Virus record (IMG/VR): IMGVR_UViG_3300027782_000222
Location: 1 to 33,316 of that record
Origin: a virus
Length of the DNA: 33,316 bases
Strand: one strand, 5' to 3'
Below, piece by piece: positions 1 through 7,276 of the stretch; within the stretch, counting starts at the first letter, position 1; each line of letters begins with the position of its first letter. The notes beneath the pieces are model-generated. The model saw only the letters and a list, made by a program, of their open reading frames with translations. It did no database searches and was not told the DNA's origin. The position numbers and the translations under genes are program-made.

Positions 1-268
1 ATATTAAGATAAAATTATATTATTATCTTATTACATTTATATATTTATATCCAGAGTTGTTTATCCTATTAATATTTCAACCTGGATTTTACACCCCCCA
101 CCCCACCCTAAACTCAGAGACTTTTTTTTGAATCCGTCAAGTTTCATTTTGTCAAATTCAAAAGTGCATCCAAAAAATTTTTCTATTTTTCCCAAATCGT
201 CAAAATGATTTTCTCTTGCATTCTCCAAGTAAACCAATACAATGTGTACATCTTAACCGGAGGTTTAT
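1..268. other. AT-rich non-coding region upstream of the head genes
   Basis: No convincing gene lies here. The first 50 bases are almost pure A/T and hold a perfect 8-bp inverted repeat (5-12 with 23-30, 10-nt loop). Positions 92-108 are a C-rich tract, so the minus strand has G-runs of 3, 4 and 6 in an AT-rich setting. The motif GTCAA occurs at 136, 151 and 199. A weak promoter-like pair, TTGAAT at 129-134 and TCAAAT at 151-156, can be drawn but is not persuasive. By position the stretch should hold the promoter or control region of the head operon, which is inference. Confidence 0.5.
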
Positions 269-568
269 ATGCCAGCAGACAGTTCTATACCAATTTCGCA
301 AACGATTCCAGGCACAACAACGATCATTGCTAGTGGTTCGGGCCATATCCACGGATTTGTTTTGCAACCAGATGGAGATTGCACCATTCAGTTTTTTAAG
401 GCTGACGGAACGACTGCAATGTCAGGTAAAATTCATATTCCGCAGTACCAGACTCTTTTTTGTGCTGTGCAGGGTAATGGTATGTTAATAAGTACAGCTG
501 GAATAAAACTTACAGTAACCGGAAATGTTACTGGAACTTTAAGTGGATTTGTGACCTTAAACAGTTAA
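269..568 (+). CDS. Small beta-rich virion-type protein
   Basis: This is a 99-residue protein with a strong ribosome site, GGAGG at 259-263, five bases before the ATG. It has no signal peptide or membrane segment. The composition (many Thr, Gly, Ser, Ile, alternating short hydrophobic stretches) and the pattern of a central GDCTIQFFKADGTTAMSG segment followed by strands up to residue 99 resemble small beta-sandwich proteins often coded beside phage head genes, sometimes head fibres or decoration proteins. It lies immediately upstream of the portal gene, with an 18-base gap, and is probably cotranscribed with it. I cannot assign a family. A structural role is inferred from fold pattern and position only. 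Confidence 0.6.
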   Translation: MPADSSIPISQTIPGTTTIIASGSGHIHGFVLQPDGDCTIQFFKADGTTAMSGKIHIPQYQTLFCAVQGNGMLISTAGIKLTVTGNVTGTLSGFVTLNS

Positions 569-586
569 CCATTAGGTCACCGAAAA

Positions 587-2470
587 ATGGCAAAGCGAAA
601 ACCAGCACCGAAATCAGAACCTAAAGCTCCAAGATCAAAGAAAACGATCAAGGAGTCTATTTCGTATGACACAGGTAGTTATCAGACTGGATGGGGTCCA
701 TTTTGGAACGATCCGTCTGAGTATGGTGCGTTTCAGTTTCCTAATGCGGGAATGGGTGGTTGGGTCAATCCCGCTCAATTAGCGGTTAGAGACAATTACC
801 TGTCAGGTGAGCAACTCCCGATCTATCTGTCATGGTGGCAGCTTAAATCAATCAGAGATAGAGCTAGATTCGTATTTGCTACCAATGAGTTTGCTCATGG
901 GTTAGTTCAATGCTTTCAATCATTTGTTGTTGGGTCTGCCGGATTTAAATGGCGGGTTGCTTCAATCGATCTAAAGAACCCAGTTCCAGAGGATCTATTA
1001 AAGAGATGTCAAGCTTCTTTAGACATCTTTCGTGAATACAACGGCATGGTTGATGTCGAGAATGAAATTGTATATCGTCTTCATGTCGATGGAGAGGTAT
1101 TCTTACGAAAGTTCCCACAAGCCAATGGAATGCTTGTAATTCGCTTTATTGAGCCAGAATTGGTTAGAGGGTATGCTACGGATATCGGATCACCAAAAGA
1201 CTCATTTGGTATCATCTGCGAAGAAGACGATATTAACTCCGTCTTAGGTTATCAAGTCATTTTGAAACCTACTGTATCTAGAGAACCAACCTTCATCCCT
1301 GCGGATGAGATTATACACATCAAAATTGGCACAAATGCGAATGCGAAGCGTGGGTTGACTACATTCTACCCTGTGTTCCAGAATTTGACCAATTGCGAGG
1401 ATATTTTAGCCTCTACAGTCACGATGGCAAAGGCTAGAGCAAAGATTGCGATGATTAGGAAGGTAAACAATGTTGCCCCTGACTCAATGGCAAGCCTTGT
1501 TGACTCACAGATTGATGCTACGCTCGGTGGCAGCAATAATATGGGTGCAACTGAAAATATTGGGCTGGAGAGATTCGGCTATGGATCGATCATCACAGCA
1601 CCCGCAAACATCGACTACGAGTTCCCTGGGGCAAATGTTGACGCTGCTGGACTTATCCAAGTATTGCAAGCCAACTTGCGATCACTTGCAACACGATTTG
1701 GGATCAGCGAAACCCTCATGTCAGGTGATGCTAGCAACAACAACTACAGTTCGGCACTTATTGCAGAAGCTCCAGCACGAAGAACCTTTGAGCGATGGCA
1801 AGGGATTGTTGGAAGATCCTTGGCCGAATGTCGATTCGAGCCAAACAAATCTTTAGCTTGGTCACAGATCCACCTCGCATCCGAACACGGTATTATTCCA
1901 AAAGAGATTCTTAAAAACATCAAGATCACTTCTGAAGCATATTCTCTTCAATCAAGAGAGCATCAGAAGGAAGCTGAGATGAACAACATCTATCATTCGA
2001 TGGGCGTGAAATCGATTCAAACAATTCGCTCCGAATTAGGCCTTGATAACGATACCGAAGCATCAAACTTCATTAAACCAATTGTTGATGAAAAGAAGGG
2101 TGCTACCGAAATTGATCCGATGAATCCTTCATCAAGGATTGAGTCTGGAAGTGCTACTCAAGGAATCGGTGGTGGCGAGCAAGTCCAAGACTCCGCTCTT
2201 AATGGGGCACAGATCGCTAACCTTGTCGATATTATTCATCGATGCACTATTGGTGAGATTCCAATGGAAAGTGGCAAGGCGATTGCCAGAGCATCATTCC
2301 CTGCGATCACACCTGAGATCATCGATCTTATGTTCCGTGATGTAGTGGTTAAGATCCCCGAACCAGTTCAACCTGTGTCAAGTTCTTCAGCAGAAAAACT
2401 TGATTCGACTGAACCACCACCAAACCTTCCCGCTGCAAAAGTACCAAAAACATCGACTGTAACAGGATAA
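587..2470 (+). CDS. Portal protein (lambda-type)
   Basis: At 627 residues this is a little larger than the roughly 500 residues common for lambda-type portals. The portal is the dodecameric ring at one capsid vertex through which the terminase pumps DNA and to which the tail attaches. Supporting features are the N-terminal segment with a paired Trp (SWWQLKSIRDRARFVFATN, about residues 82-100), a conserved-looking RLHVDGEVFLRKF region near 165 and the GLTTFYPVFQNLTN helix region near 262, the usual stem/wing layout. The C-terminal 100 residues are Pro- and Ser-rich and look disordered. Starting at 587 leaves 18 bases after the upstream gene; the ribosome site is only a weak AGGTCACCG. Family assignment comes from pattern recognition, not a search. 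The protease and capsid genes that follow fit it well. Confidence 0.85.
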   Translation: MAKRKPAPKSEPKAPRSKKTIKESISYDTGSYQTGWGPFWNDPSEYGAFQFPNAGMGGWVNPAQLAVRDNYLSGEQLPIYLSWWQLKSIRDRARFVFATNEFAHGLVQCFQSFVVGSAGFKWRVASIDLKNPVPEDLLKRCQASLDIFREYNGMVDVENEIVYRLHVDGEVFLRKFPQANGMLVIRFIEPELVRGYATDIGSPKDSFGIICEEDDINSVLGYQVILKPTVSREPTFIPADEIIHIKIGTNANAKRGLTTFYPVFQNLTNCEDILASTVTMAKARAKIAMIRKVNNVAPDSMASLVDSQIDATLGGSNNMGATENIGLERFGYGSIITAPANIDYEFPGANVDAAGLIQVLQANLRSLATRFGISETLMSGDASNNNYSSALIAEAPARRTFERWQGIVGRSLAECRFEPNKSLAWSQIHLASEHGIIPKEILKNIKITSEAYSLQSREHQKEAEMNNIYHSMGVKSIQTIRSELGLDNDTEASNFIKPIVDEKKGATEIDPMNPSSRIESGSATQGIGGGEQVQDSALNGAQIANLVDIIHRCTIGEIPMESGKAIARASFPAITPEIIDLMFRDVVVKIPEPVQPVSSSSAEKLDSTEPPPNLPAAKVPKTSTVTG

Positions 2471-2473
2471 TTG

Positions 2474-2503
2474 TTGACAACACTAGACGATTGGATGTAA
2501 TAT
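2474..2503 (+). promoter_or_regulatory. Candidate promoter before the protease gene
   Basis: A perfect TTGACA lies at 2474-2479, three bases after the portal stop codon. TAATAT (4 of 6 to the consensus) follows at 2498-2503 after 18 bases. Initiation about seven bases after the -10 box would fall at or next to the ATG at 2510, so the transcript could be leaderless. The only Shine-Dalgarno-like bases before 2510 (GGAT at 2493-2496) are too far from the start to be typical. Confidence 0.4.
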
Positions 2504-2509
2504 CATACT

Positions 2510-3589
2510 ATGAATGCCGTCATCGAAAATAAACCAGGTGTAGTTGACCGAAACAAGTGCATTGTTTACGGTGTAAAAGTCCTTGGTTTTAGCTCAATGA
2601 ATGGCAGAATCTACGATCCAAAAGCGATTCGTGATGCAGTTCCGCTTTACGAAAACGCTCCAGTAAATAAAGACCACAAAACCGAAGCACCTTTGTTTTC
2701 TGATCGGCTAGGATGGCTTCAAAATGTCCGCTTTACCTCAGAAGGTTTATACGCTGACTTCAGATACAACCCCCATGCTGATGGTATTGATTCGTTTTTG
2801 TGGTTCGCAGAAAACAATGGCCTCGGTGATGTAGGCTTTAGCCATCTCGTTAGTGGAAAATCAATTCCAGATCAAGATGGTACAGAAAGAGTAGTAAGAA
2901 TCGACAGAGTTAGATCGGTGGATCTAGTTGCAAACCCTGCAACGACCACCACCATTTTTGAATCCAAGGAGAATGTAATGAAAAATGACAAAATGATGAC
3001 CGAAGAAAATCCTGTAAAGGAAATGTATAAGGAAGAGGTTCCTGATGTTGCACCCGCACAAGAACCAACTGCTGAACCGACTTCGGAAGAACCGTCTTCT
3101 GATATGCTCAAGAAAATTATGGAAATTTGCGTTGGCCCAGGTGAAGGTTCGGCAAAAGGTCAGATGATTCTTGACCTTATTGCTAATGCAACTGGCCTCG
3201 GTGGAGATATGGCATCTGAAACCACAGATGTAACTGGAATGAGCAAAACTTCTGGTACACCAGCACAGGCAAAAACTGATGATGGCGAAGAAGACCCAAC
3301 TGAAGATGAGCTTGAAGAATCTTTAAAAGAACTTGAAGACCTTCGCAAGTGGAAATCTGAAAAACTCAATGAAGAAAAAATATTCTCTCTGCTTAAAGAG
3401 AATAAATTAGAAGCAACCCCTGTGTTTGTAAAGCAACTTTCCGCTATCGGTGAAACGATGTGGGCAGAAGCGATTGAAGACAGGAAAAAGGTTGCTCTTG
3501 TCAGAGCTAGTGTTAAGCCAGTTAGTTCGACTGCAATCCAAGGCGAGTCGAATTATCAACAGTTCCGTGAAAATGTCCTTGGCAAGTAA
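2510..3589 (+). CDS. Head maturation protease with scaffold C-terminus
   Basis: This is a 359-residue protein with two parts. Residues 1-155 look like a prohead protease. They hold VKVLGFSSMNGRIYDPKAI, then NAPVNKDH near 50-56, a GDVGFSHLVSG segment near 107-117 with candidate catalytic Ser111 and His112 (His56 is another candidate), and a terminal SVDLVANPATTTTIFES motif like those ending capsid-protease domains. Residues 157-359 are acidic, rich in Glu, Pro and Lys, with a predicted coiled coil around 265-300, as expected for a scaffold. Protease cleavage of the scaffold and capsid during head maturation is known for this arrangement. Met157 has its own ribosome site, so a scaffold alone may also be made. 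The start at 2510 lacks a good Shine-Dalgarno site. The exact protease clan is not certain. Confidence 0.72.
   Translation: MNAVIENKPGVVDRNKCIVYGVKVLGFSSMNGRIYDPKAIRDAVPLYENAPVNKDHKTEAPLFSDRLGWLQNVRFTSEGLYADFRYNPHADGIDSFLWFAENNGLGDVGFSHLVSGKSIPDQDGTERVVRIDRVRSVDLVANPATTTTIFESKENVMKNDKMMTEENPVKEMYKEEVPDVAPAQEPTAEPTSEEPSSDMLKKIMEICVGPGEGSAKGQMILDLIANATGLGGDMASETTDVTGMSKTSGTPAQAKTDDGEEDPTEDELEESLKELEDLRKWKSEKLNEEKIFSLLKENKLEATPVFVKQLSAIGETMWAEAIEDRKKVALVRASVKPVSSTAIQGESNYQQFRENVLGK
2966..2971 (+). promoter_or_regulatory. Internal ribosome-binding site for nested scaffold
   Basis: AAGGAG at 2966-2971 lies six bases before an in-frame ATG at 2978, which is residue 157 of the protease gene. It is a much better ribosome site than the one at the gene's own start and sits exactly at the boundary between the protease and scaffold domains. 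Confidence 0.65.
2978..3589 (+). CDS. Nested scaffold protein (internal start)
   Basis: Translation from the internal ATG would give a 203-residue protein identical to the C-terminal part of the protease gene product. It begins MKNDKMMTEENP, is strongly acidic, and has a long charged helical stretch (about residues 108-145 of this product). Scaffold proteins fill the prohead and guide capsid shell assembly. The arrangement mirrors the lambda C/Nu3 pair, where the scaffold is read from an internal start in the protease frame. The evidence is the ribosome site and domain boundary; actual expression is inferred. Confidence 0.6.
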   Translation: MKNDKMMTEENPVKEMYKEEVPDVAPAQEPTAEPTSEEPSSDMLKKIMEICVGPGEGSAKGQMILDLIANATGLGGDMASETTDVTGMSKTSGTPAQAKTDDGEEDPTEDELEESLKELEDLRKWKSEKLNEEKIFSLLKENKLEATPVFVKQLSAIGETMWAEAIEDRKKVALVRASVKPVSSTAIQGESNYQQFRENVLGK

Positions 3590-3612
3590 GCCATCATTAA
3601 GGAGTCCTATCA

Positions 3613-4083
3613 ATGGCGATTACTTACAGTTTCAATGCGACTAATCCTGTGGTGGCTCCAGTTGCCACCAACAAGGCGATTCAAGTTGGCGATCTAGTAG
3701 CCCTATCTTCCGGTAGTGCGATCTCCGCTCTTGATTTTCCTTGGGATACCAACTTGGCAACCACTCAAACTGCGTTTGCAAGTGCTTTCCTAGGTGTGTC
3801 AGGTCAATTAAAGAGGGAAGATATAGCTCTTGTGTACGGTAACTCGGTAGCCAACCAGATTCGGGTTGATTGCTCTGGTATCTACGCTGGTGATTATACT
3901 GGTTCCGCTCTTTTAGTTGGGGATTTTGTTGGCCCCACTTCCGTATCTAGCGTTCTTCAGCCCCAATCTTTAGTTAAAGTTGCATCCGCTGCTTTGGCTA
4001 TTGGTCGAGTTGTTGAAGCCCTTGCTGGTACTGGTACTGTAAAATTCCAATTGTTGTCTAGTCAAAACCCTGTGGCCCGATAA
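3613..4083 (+). CDS. Capsid decoration-like protein
   Basis: The product has 156 residues and the ribosome site is AAGGAG just upstream (about 3599-3604). It is rich in Ala, Val, Ser and Gly with regular short beta strands, has no signal peptide or membrane helix, and shows the VGDLVAL ... VGDFVGPTS ... AIGRVVEA layout seen in small head decoration or stabilisation proteins (DUF2190-like or lambda gpD-like in role). Decoration proteins bind the outside of the expanded capsid. Its place between the protease/scaffold and the major capsid gene is the standard site for one. The family itself is not certain. Confidence 0.65.
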   Translation: MAITYSFNATNPVVAPVATNKAIQVGDLVALSSGSAISALDFPWDTNLATTQTAFASAFLGVSGQLKREDIALVYGNSVANQIRVDCSGIYAGDYTGSALLVGDFVGPTSVSSVLQPQSLVKVASAALAIGRVVEALAGTGTVKFQLLSSQNPVAR

Positions 4084-4108
4084 TCCACAACTTTTTAAGG
4101 AGATTAGT

Positions 4109-5326
4109 ATGAAGAGTCTAGGTAAAAAGCTGAAGGAATTCGGCCAACAAAATGGTTTGGCTAAAACCAAAGCGTTCTTTTCGGAATCCATTTCCAAAGG
4201 CGATATCGCTGTAAGCAGAATTTCCCTTAGAGGCCTTGCAGAAGGCATCATGGGCGATGATTGGGCCGAACAGCTTAATCGCTTTAATGGCCCAGATCGA
4301 ACCTTTATGGAAGCAACCGAAGCAGTTGATGCTTCTAACTTTGCTGCCATCACAGGTCAGATCCTTATCACTACGGTTCAAGAAAAGTATAAGTTGGCAT
4401 CGTTTATCGGTGATCAACTTGTATCGACCATCCCTGCTGGCCAGAACCTTTCTACTGAGATCATTCCTTGGTTGTCTGATATCAGCCCTTCGCCAGAAGT
4501 GGTTCAACCTGGTATGCCTTATCCACAGACCCAGTTCTCTGGTAACTATGTACGACTTCCAGCCATCGAAAAGGTGGGTAGAATTTGTGCGATTACCGCA
4601 GAAATGATTTATTCGGATAAGACTTCACAGGCCTTGGCATCTGCTGAATCTGTAGGTACTTATTGCGGTCTAGTGCGTGAAGAAAGAATTCTTAACACGG
4701 TACTTGGCCTCACAGGTAGCTATGTATACGGTACTGCTGCTGGTGCAGAAGCAACTTTGAATACCTATTCAACCACCGCACAGGCTGGTATGACATTTGG
4801 ATTCATTAATAAAGTTGCATCTTATTCACTAAGCAACTTTGCTTCTATCAACACGCTAGAGCAGTTGTTTTATCAAATGAAAGATCCTAATACTGGTAAG
4901 CCCATCGATATCTTTGGCCCTGGTATGCAAATGCTTGTTATGCCTTTCCAAAAATATACTGCAAGTAGGATTCTCAATCCTCAGACAGTTACCAAAAATG
5001 GGCCTTTTGCCACTTCTGGTGATGTCGAGCAGTTGGAAAGTCCTAATCCGCTTGACAACAACTATGGTCTTCTCACATCCGCTCATGCGAGAAACCTGTT
5101 GGTAACTAGCGGTATTGCTGCTTCCACCGCAGACAAATATGTCTATCTTGGTAACTTCAAGAAAGCGTTTGTCTGGAGAGAGGCAAAGCCTATGGAAGTT
5201 GTCCAAGCTCCAGCTAATAACTGGGCCGAGTTCAATCAGGACATTGCGGTTGCCATCAAGGCTTCGTGGTGGGGTTCCGCTGGTGTTACTGATCCTCGTT
5301 ATGTTGTTCAAGGACTCCCTGCTTAG
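4109..5326 (+). CDS. Major capsid protein (HK97 fold expected)
   Basis: At 405 residues this has a usual length for an HK97-type capsid protein. The first ~50 residues are charged and helical (MKSLGKKLKEFGQQNG), like a delta domain removed by the prohead protease. The body has a P-loop-like segment with paired Glu and Lys around the EKVGRICAITAEMIYSD stretch (about residues 153-169), and the protein ends with IAVAIKASWWGSAGVTDPRYVVQGLPA, the closing beta-hairpin pattern typical of capsid proteins (x-x-P-R-Y-V-V). AAGGAGA lies shortly before the ATG. It is followed by a terminator-like hairpin, as expected for a product needed in hundreds of copies. Mu-like or HK97-like subfamily cannot be decided by eye. 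Confidence 0.82.
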   Translation: MKSLGKKLKEFGQQNGLAKTKAFFSESISKGDIAVSRISLRGLAEGIMGDDWAEQLNRFNGPDRTFMEATEAVDASNFAAITGQILITTVQEKYKLASFIGDQLVSTIPAGQNLSTEIIPWLSDISPSPEVVQPGMPYPQTQFSGNYVRLPAIEKVGRICAITAEMIYSDKTSQALASAESVGTYCGLVREERILNTVLGLTGSYVYGTAAGAEATLNTYSTTAQAGMTFGFINKVASYSLSNFASINTLEQLFYQMKDPNTGKPIDIFGPGMQMLVMPFQKYTASRILNPQTVTKNGPFATSGDVEQLESPNPLDNNYGLLTSAHARNLLVTSGIAASTADKYVYLGNFKKAFVWREAKPMEVVQAPANNWAEFNQDIAVAIKASWWGSAGVTDPRYVVQGLPA

Positions 5327-5340
5327 TCCTACCTACCCTG

Positions 5341-5378
5341 AGGTTGGGGGCCAGTTCTTGGCCCCTAGCTTTCTTTTT
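5341..5378 (+). terminator. Rho-independent terminator/attenuator after capsid gene
   Basis: GGGGCCA (5347-5353) pairs perfectly with TGGCCCC (5359-5365) around a 5-nt loop. The stem can be lengthened by about four more pairs including G-U pairs (5343-5346 with 5366-5369). It is followed by TTTCTTTTT (5370-5378). It sits 21 bases after the capsid stop and just before the next gene's ribosome site, so partial termination would lower expression of the connector genes relative to the capsid. Confidence 0.75.
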
Positions 5379-5389
5379 AAGAGGTTATT

Positions 5390-5602
5390 ATGCCAACTCC
5401 AGCCGAAAACCTCCTGACCATACGAAACAACTATATAAACGCATTGGTAGAAGATTCTACTAACCCTCAACCTTCTTATTCATGGGAAGGTGTTGCTGTT
5501 TCTAGAACAGAGTGGAGGCAGCAAACCTTGCAGCACATTACGCAAGTAAACAAGTTGCTTACCTATGTTAATCCACAGACATTTAAAACTCAATTCATGT
5601 AA
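5390..5602 (+). CDS. Small head-region protein of unknown function
   Basis: This 70-residue protein starts at an ATG with AAGAGG about eight bases upstream. It is mostly helical by composition, with NLLTIRNNYINALVE at the start and SYSWEGVAVSRTEWRQQTLQHITQVNKLL in the middle; no membrane segment or cysteine. Short proteins of this look (a helix, an S-Y-x-W/V turn, then E-W-R-Q-x-x-L) are often found between the capsid and connector genes of siphophages, but I know no proven role. It lies 64 bases after the capsid gene, downstream of the hairpin, and is followed closely by the next gene. Confidence 0.65.
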   Translation: MPTPAENLLTIRNNYINALVEDSTNPQPSYSWEGVAVSRTEWRQQTLQHITQVNKLLTYVNPQTFKTQFM

Positions 5603-5611
5603 GGGATGTGT

Positions 5612-5932
5612 ATGCCTACGATAGACCTTACAGCAAATTACAAGATAATGGATAACCCAGAAAGGCTAACAATCGTTAATCCTAATGGGTCACAGGCTGT
5701 TACAAGTTATGGATTTCGTAGGCAGGGTACTTATTCCTACATGGATCAAAATGGTGTAATGAGGATTGAATCTTCTACAAGATGGTTGATTTTTACAGCA
5801 AATGTTTCTCCCTGGATGCCAGAAATAAATGGAAAGATATCTACAGATACAAATGAAAACTTTTACATAAATTCAATCGATTCTGTGTCTAACAAAAGCT
5901 ATTATTCTCTAGAGTGTTCAACGGAGATATAA
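5612..5932 (+). CDS. Probable head-tail connector component
   Basis: 106 residues. I start it at 5612 because AAGGG (5601-5605) is six bases from this ATG, but touches the alternative ATG at 5606 (which would add MC). The protein begins MPTIDLTANYKIMDNPERLTI and is beta-rich, with MDQNGVMRIESSTRWLIF and SIDSVSNKSYYSLECSTEI. By position (after the capsid gene, before the tail tube) and length it could be the stopper or adaptor that closes the portal after packaging. No family motif is recognised, so this is inference from order. Its TAA overlaps the next ATG (TAATG at 5930-5934). Confidence 0.6.
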   Translation: MPTIDLTANYKIMDNPERLTIVNPNGSQAVTSYGFRRQGTYSYMDQNGVMRIESSTRWLIFTANVSPWMPEINGKISTDTNENFYINSIDSVSNKSYYSLECSTEI

Positions 5933-6432
5933 TGCAAAAGCCAAAAATAATAAAAAGAAACCTTCCTACTGTAGCTTCAAGGTCTACATACGGATCTGCT
6001 CCAGAAGATGATCGGTTTACAGTAATTATTGATGGTGTAGCAACTAATCTTACTGCTGCTTCGTTTACCGTTTATAAGCGTAAAGCAGCTATGATTATGG
6101 ATACAGACTCATTTCCATGCGTTATTGTTTCACCCTCAGAAGATGGTGAAATAACAGGCATGATGGCATTGAATGGGTGGACTGAATTTAAATATCAGAT
6201 AAAAGTTTTTTATGTCGAAAAATATAACAGAGATATGACATATGAATCTTTGACACAAAGAACAGATATTAGAAAAATAATATACAAATTAGGCAATGTT
6301 TCTGGTATGCTTAGTCCAACTACAGTTGATGTAAAAGGTGTTCCTCCGTTCAACATTGACGGAATAAATACCGTTTGGAAAGTAACCGGATTTAGACTTA
6401 TTTACGGATTTCTTGAACAAGGAGACATTTAA
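5932..6432 (+). CDS. Probable neck or tail-terminator protein
   Basis: 166 residues. The start at 5932 is supported by GGAG at 5923-5926 and by the TAATG overlap with the previous stop; a GTG 18 bases upstream is less likely. The protein has an alpha/beta look with VFYVEKYNRDMTYESLTQRTDIRKIIYKL in the middle, followed by a strand-rich end with VWKVTGFRLIYGFLEQGDI. Tail terminators, which cap the tail tube and join it to the neck, have similar size and lie at this place in siphophage genomes. I see no diagnostic motif. Its stop overlaps the next start (TAATG at 6430-6434). Confidence 0.55.
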   Translation: MQKPKIIKRNLPTVASRSTYGSAPEDDRFTVIIDGVATNLTAASFTVYKRKAAMIMDTDSFPCVIVSPSEDGEITGMMALNGWTEFKYQIKVFYVEKYNRDMTYESLTQRTDIRKIIYKLGNVSGMLSPTTVDVKGVPPFNIDGINTVWKVTGFRLIYGFLEQGDI

Positions 6433-6878
6433 TGGCTAGATCATCAGGCCCATTTATCACAGGCAAGGTTGGCTTTGTAACGGTGGTTGCAACAGGTGGC
6501 GGGGCTCCAGCACTTTCTTTGCCAGCTACCAATATTACTGTTTCTGGTAAAGCAGATGTACCAGATGTTTCAAACGCTATTTCTGGCGGTTTTGTAGAGA
6601 CAGTTTCTGGTGTTAGAGAAGCAGAAATCTCTTGCGATGTTGCTTATGATCCAGCACTTGTAACAGGATTTTATGCTGGACAAAAGGTTGATGTAAGAAT
6701 CAATCCTACTGGAAACAACCCTGTTGGTAATCCCGAATACCCTGCTTCAGCAATTGTCTTTATGTTTACATTATGCACTATAACTTCCGTAAAATACAAT
6801 GTTGCTGCTAAGGATGCACAAAAAGTGTCTTTGACAATGAAGACTACTGGATCATATGACTTTATGATTGTTGACTAA
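6432..6878 (+). CDS. Tail-tube-like protein A
   Basis: 148 residues, translationally coupled to the upstream gene by TAATG. It is Gly-, Val- and Thr-rich with regular beta strands and begins MARSSGPFITGKVGFVTVVATGGG. The last third, SVKYNVAAKDAQKVSLTMKTTGSYDF, matches the end of the next gene product (SVDWSSDAKDVQKVKMTVKTTGAFTF) nearly position for position, and both contain a 'sDvPDvsN..... GFve' segment near residue 45. This places the two as paralogues. Tube proteins stack as hexamers to form the tail channel, and the position before the tail assembly chaperone supports a tube role. One of the pair could instead be an outer-tube or ornament protein. Confidence 0.65.
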   Translation: MARSSGPFITGKVGFVTVVATGGGAPALSLPATNITVSGKADVPDVSNAISGGFVETVSGVREAEISCDVAYDPALVTGFYAGQKVDVRINPTGNNPVGNPEYPASAIVFMFTLCTITSVKYNVAAKDAQKVSLTMKTTGSYDFMIVD

Positions 6879-6894
6879 CACAAGGAGTTTTGTA

Positions 6895-7260
6895 ATGGCT
6901 TATTTACCAGGTAAGATTGGTGCTATAACAATAGGTGCTAATACTATTCCAGCATCTGATTTTAGTGTTACCTCTAATTCTGACACTCCTGATACAACTA
7001 ATTTTATGGATGAGGGTTTTGCCTCACACGCTGTTGGTATGTGGGATGCAGAAATAAGTTTTAATGCTTTTTTTGCTGGTGTTGGGTATCCATCAGAAGG
7101 TGATGTTATATCAGTTACAATTTTTGCAGTAGCTGGAGGTGGTGGAATAACATTTGAATTTTGTAGGGTTACATCAGTTGATTGGTCAAGTGATGCAAAG
7201 GATGTTCAGAAAGTAAAGATGACAGTAAAAACTACTGGTGCTTTTACTTTTGCTCTTTAA
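6895..7260 (+). CDS. Tail-tube-like protein B (paralogue of A)
   Basis: 121 residues. The start at 6895 is chosen because AAGGAG (6882-6887) lies seven bases upstream; the longer in-frame start at 6868 would overlap the previous gene and has no such site. The fold pattern is the same as protein A: ITIGANTIPASDFSVTSNSDTPDTTNFMDEGF, then the WDAEISFNAFF strand and the closing VTSVDWSSDAKDVQKVKMTVKTTG segment. It is shorter by one internal loop. It directly precedes the tail assembly chaperone gene. Two adjacent diverged copies suggest either two tube-ring types or a tube plus a related connector ring. Which is the main tube cannot be told from the sequence. Confidence 0.65.
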   Translation: MAYLPGKIGAITIGANTIPASDFSVTSNSDTPDTTNFMDEGFASHAVGMWDAEISFNAFFAGVGYPSEGDVISVTIFAVAGGGGITFEFCRVTSVDWSSDAKDVQKVKMTVKTTGAFTFAL

Positions 7261-7276
7261 GAAAGGATAGGAAGCT

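Noticed and set aside
91-110. G-quadruplex on the minus strand
   Set aside because: Only three G-runs of three or more exist, with the fourth needing a split of one run; a stable four-tract structure is not well supported.
4856-5311. Long minus-strand frame opposite the capsid gene
   Set aside because: Shadow of the major capsid frame; no ribosome site, no domain and no neighbour on that strand.
5914-5931. Upstream GTG start for the neck protein
   Set aside because: ATG at 5932 has GGAG at a fitting distance and a TAATG overlap; the GTG lies inside the previous gene with no ribosome site.
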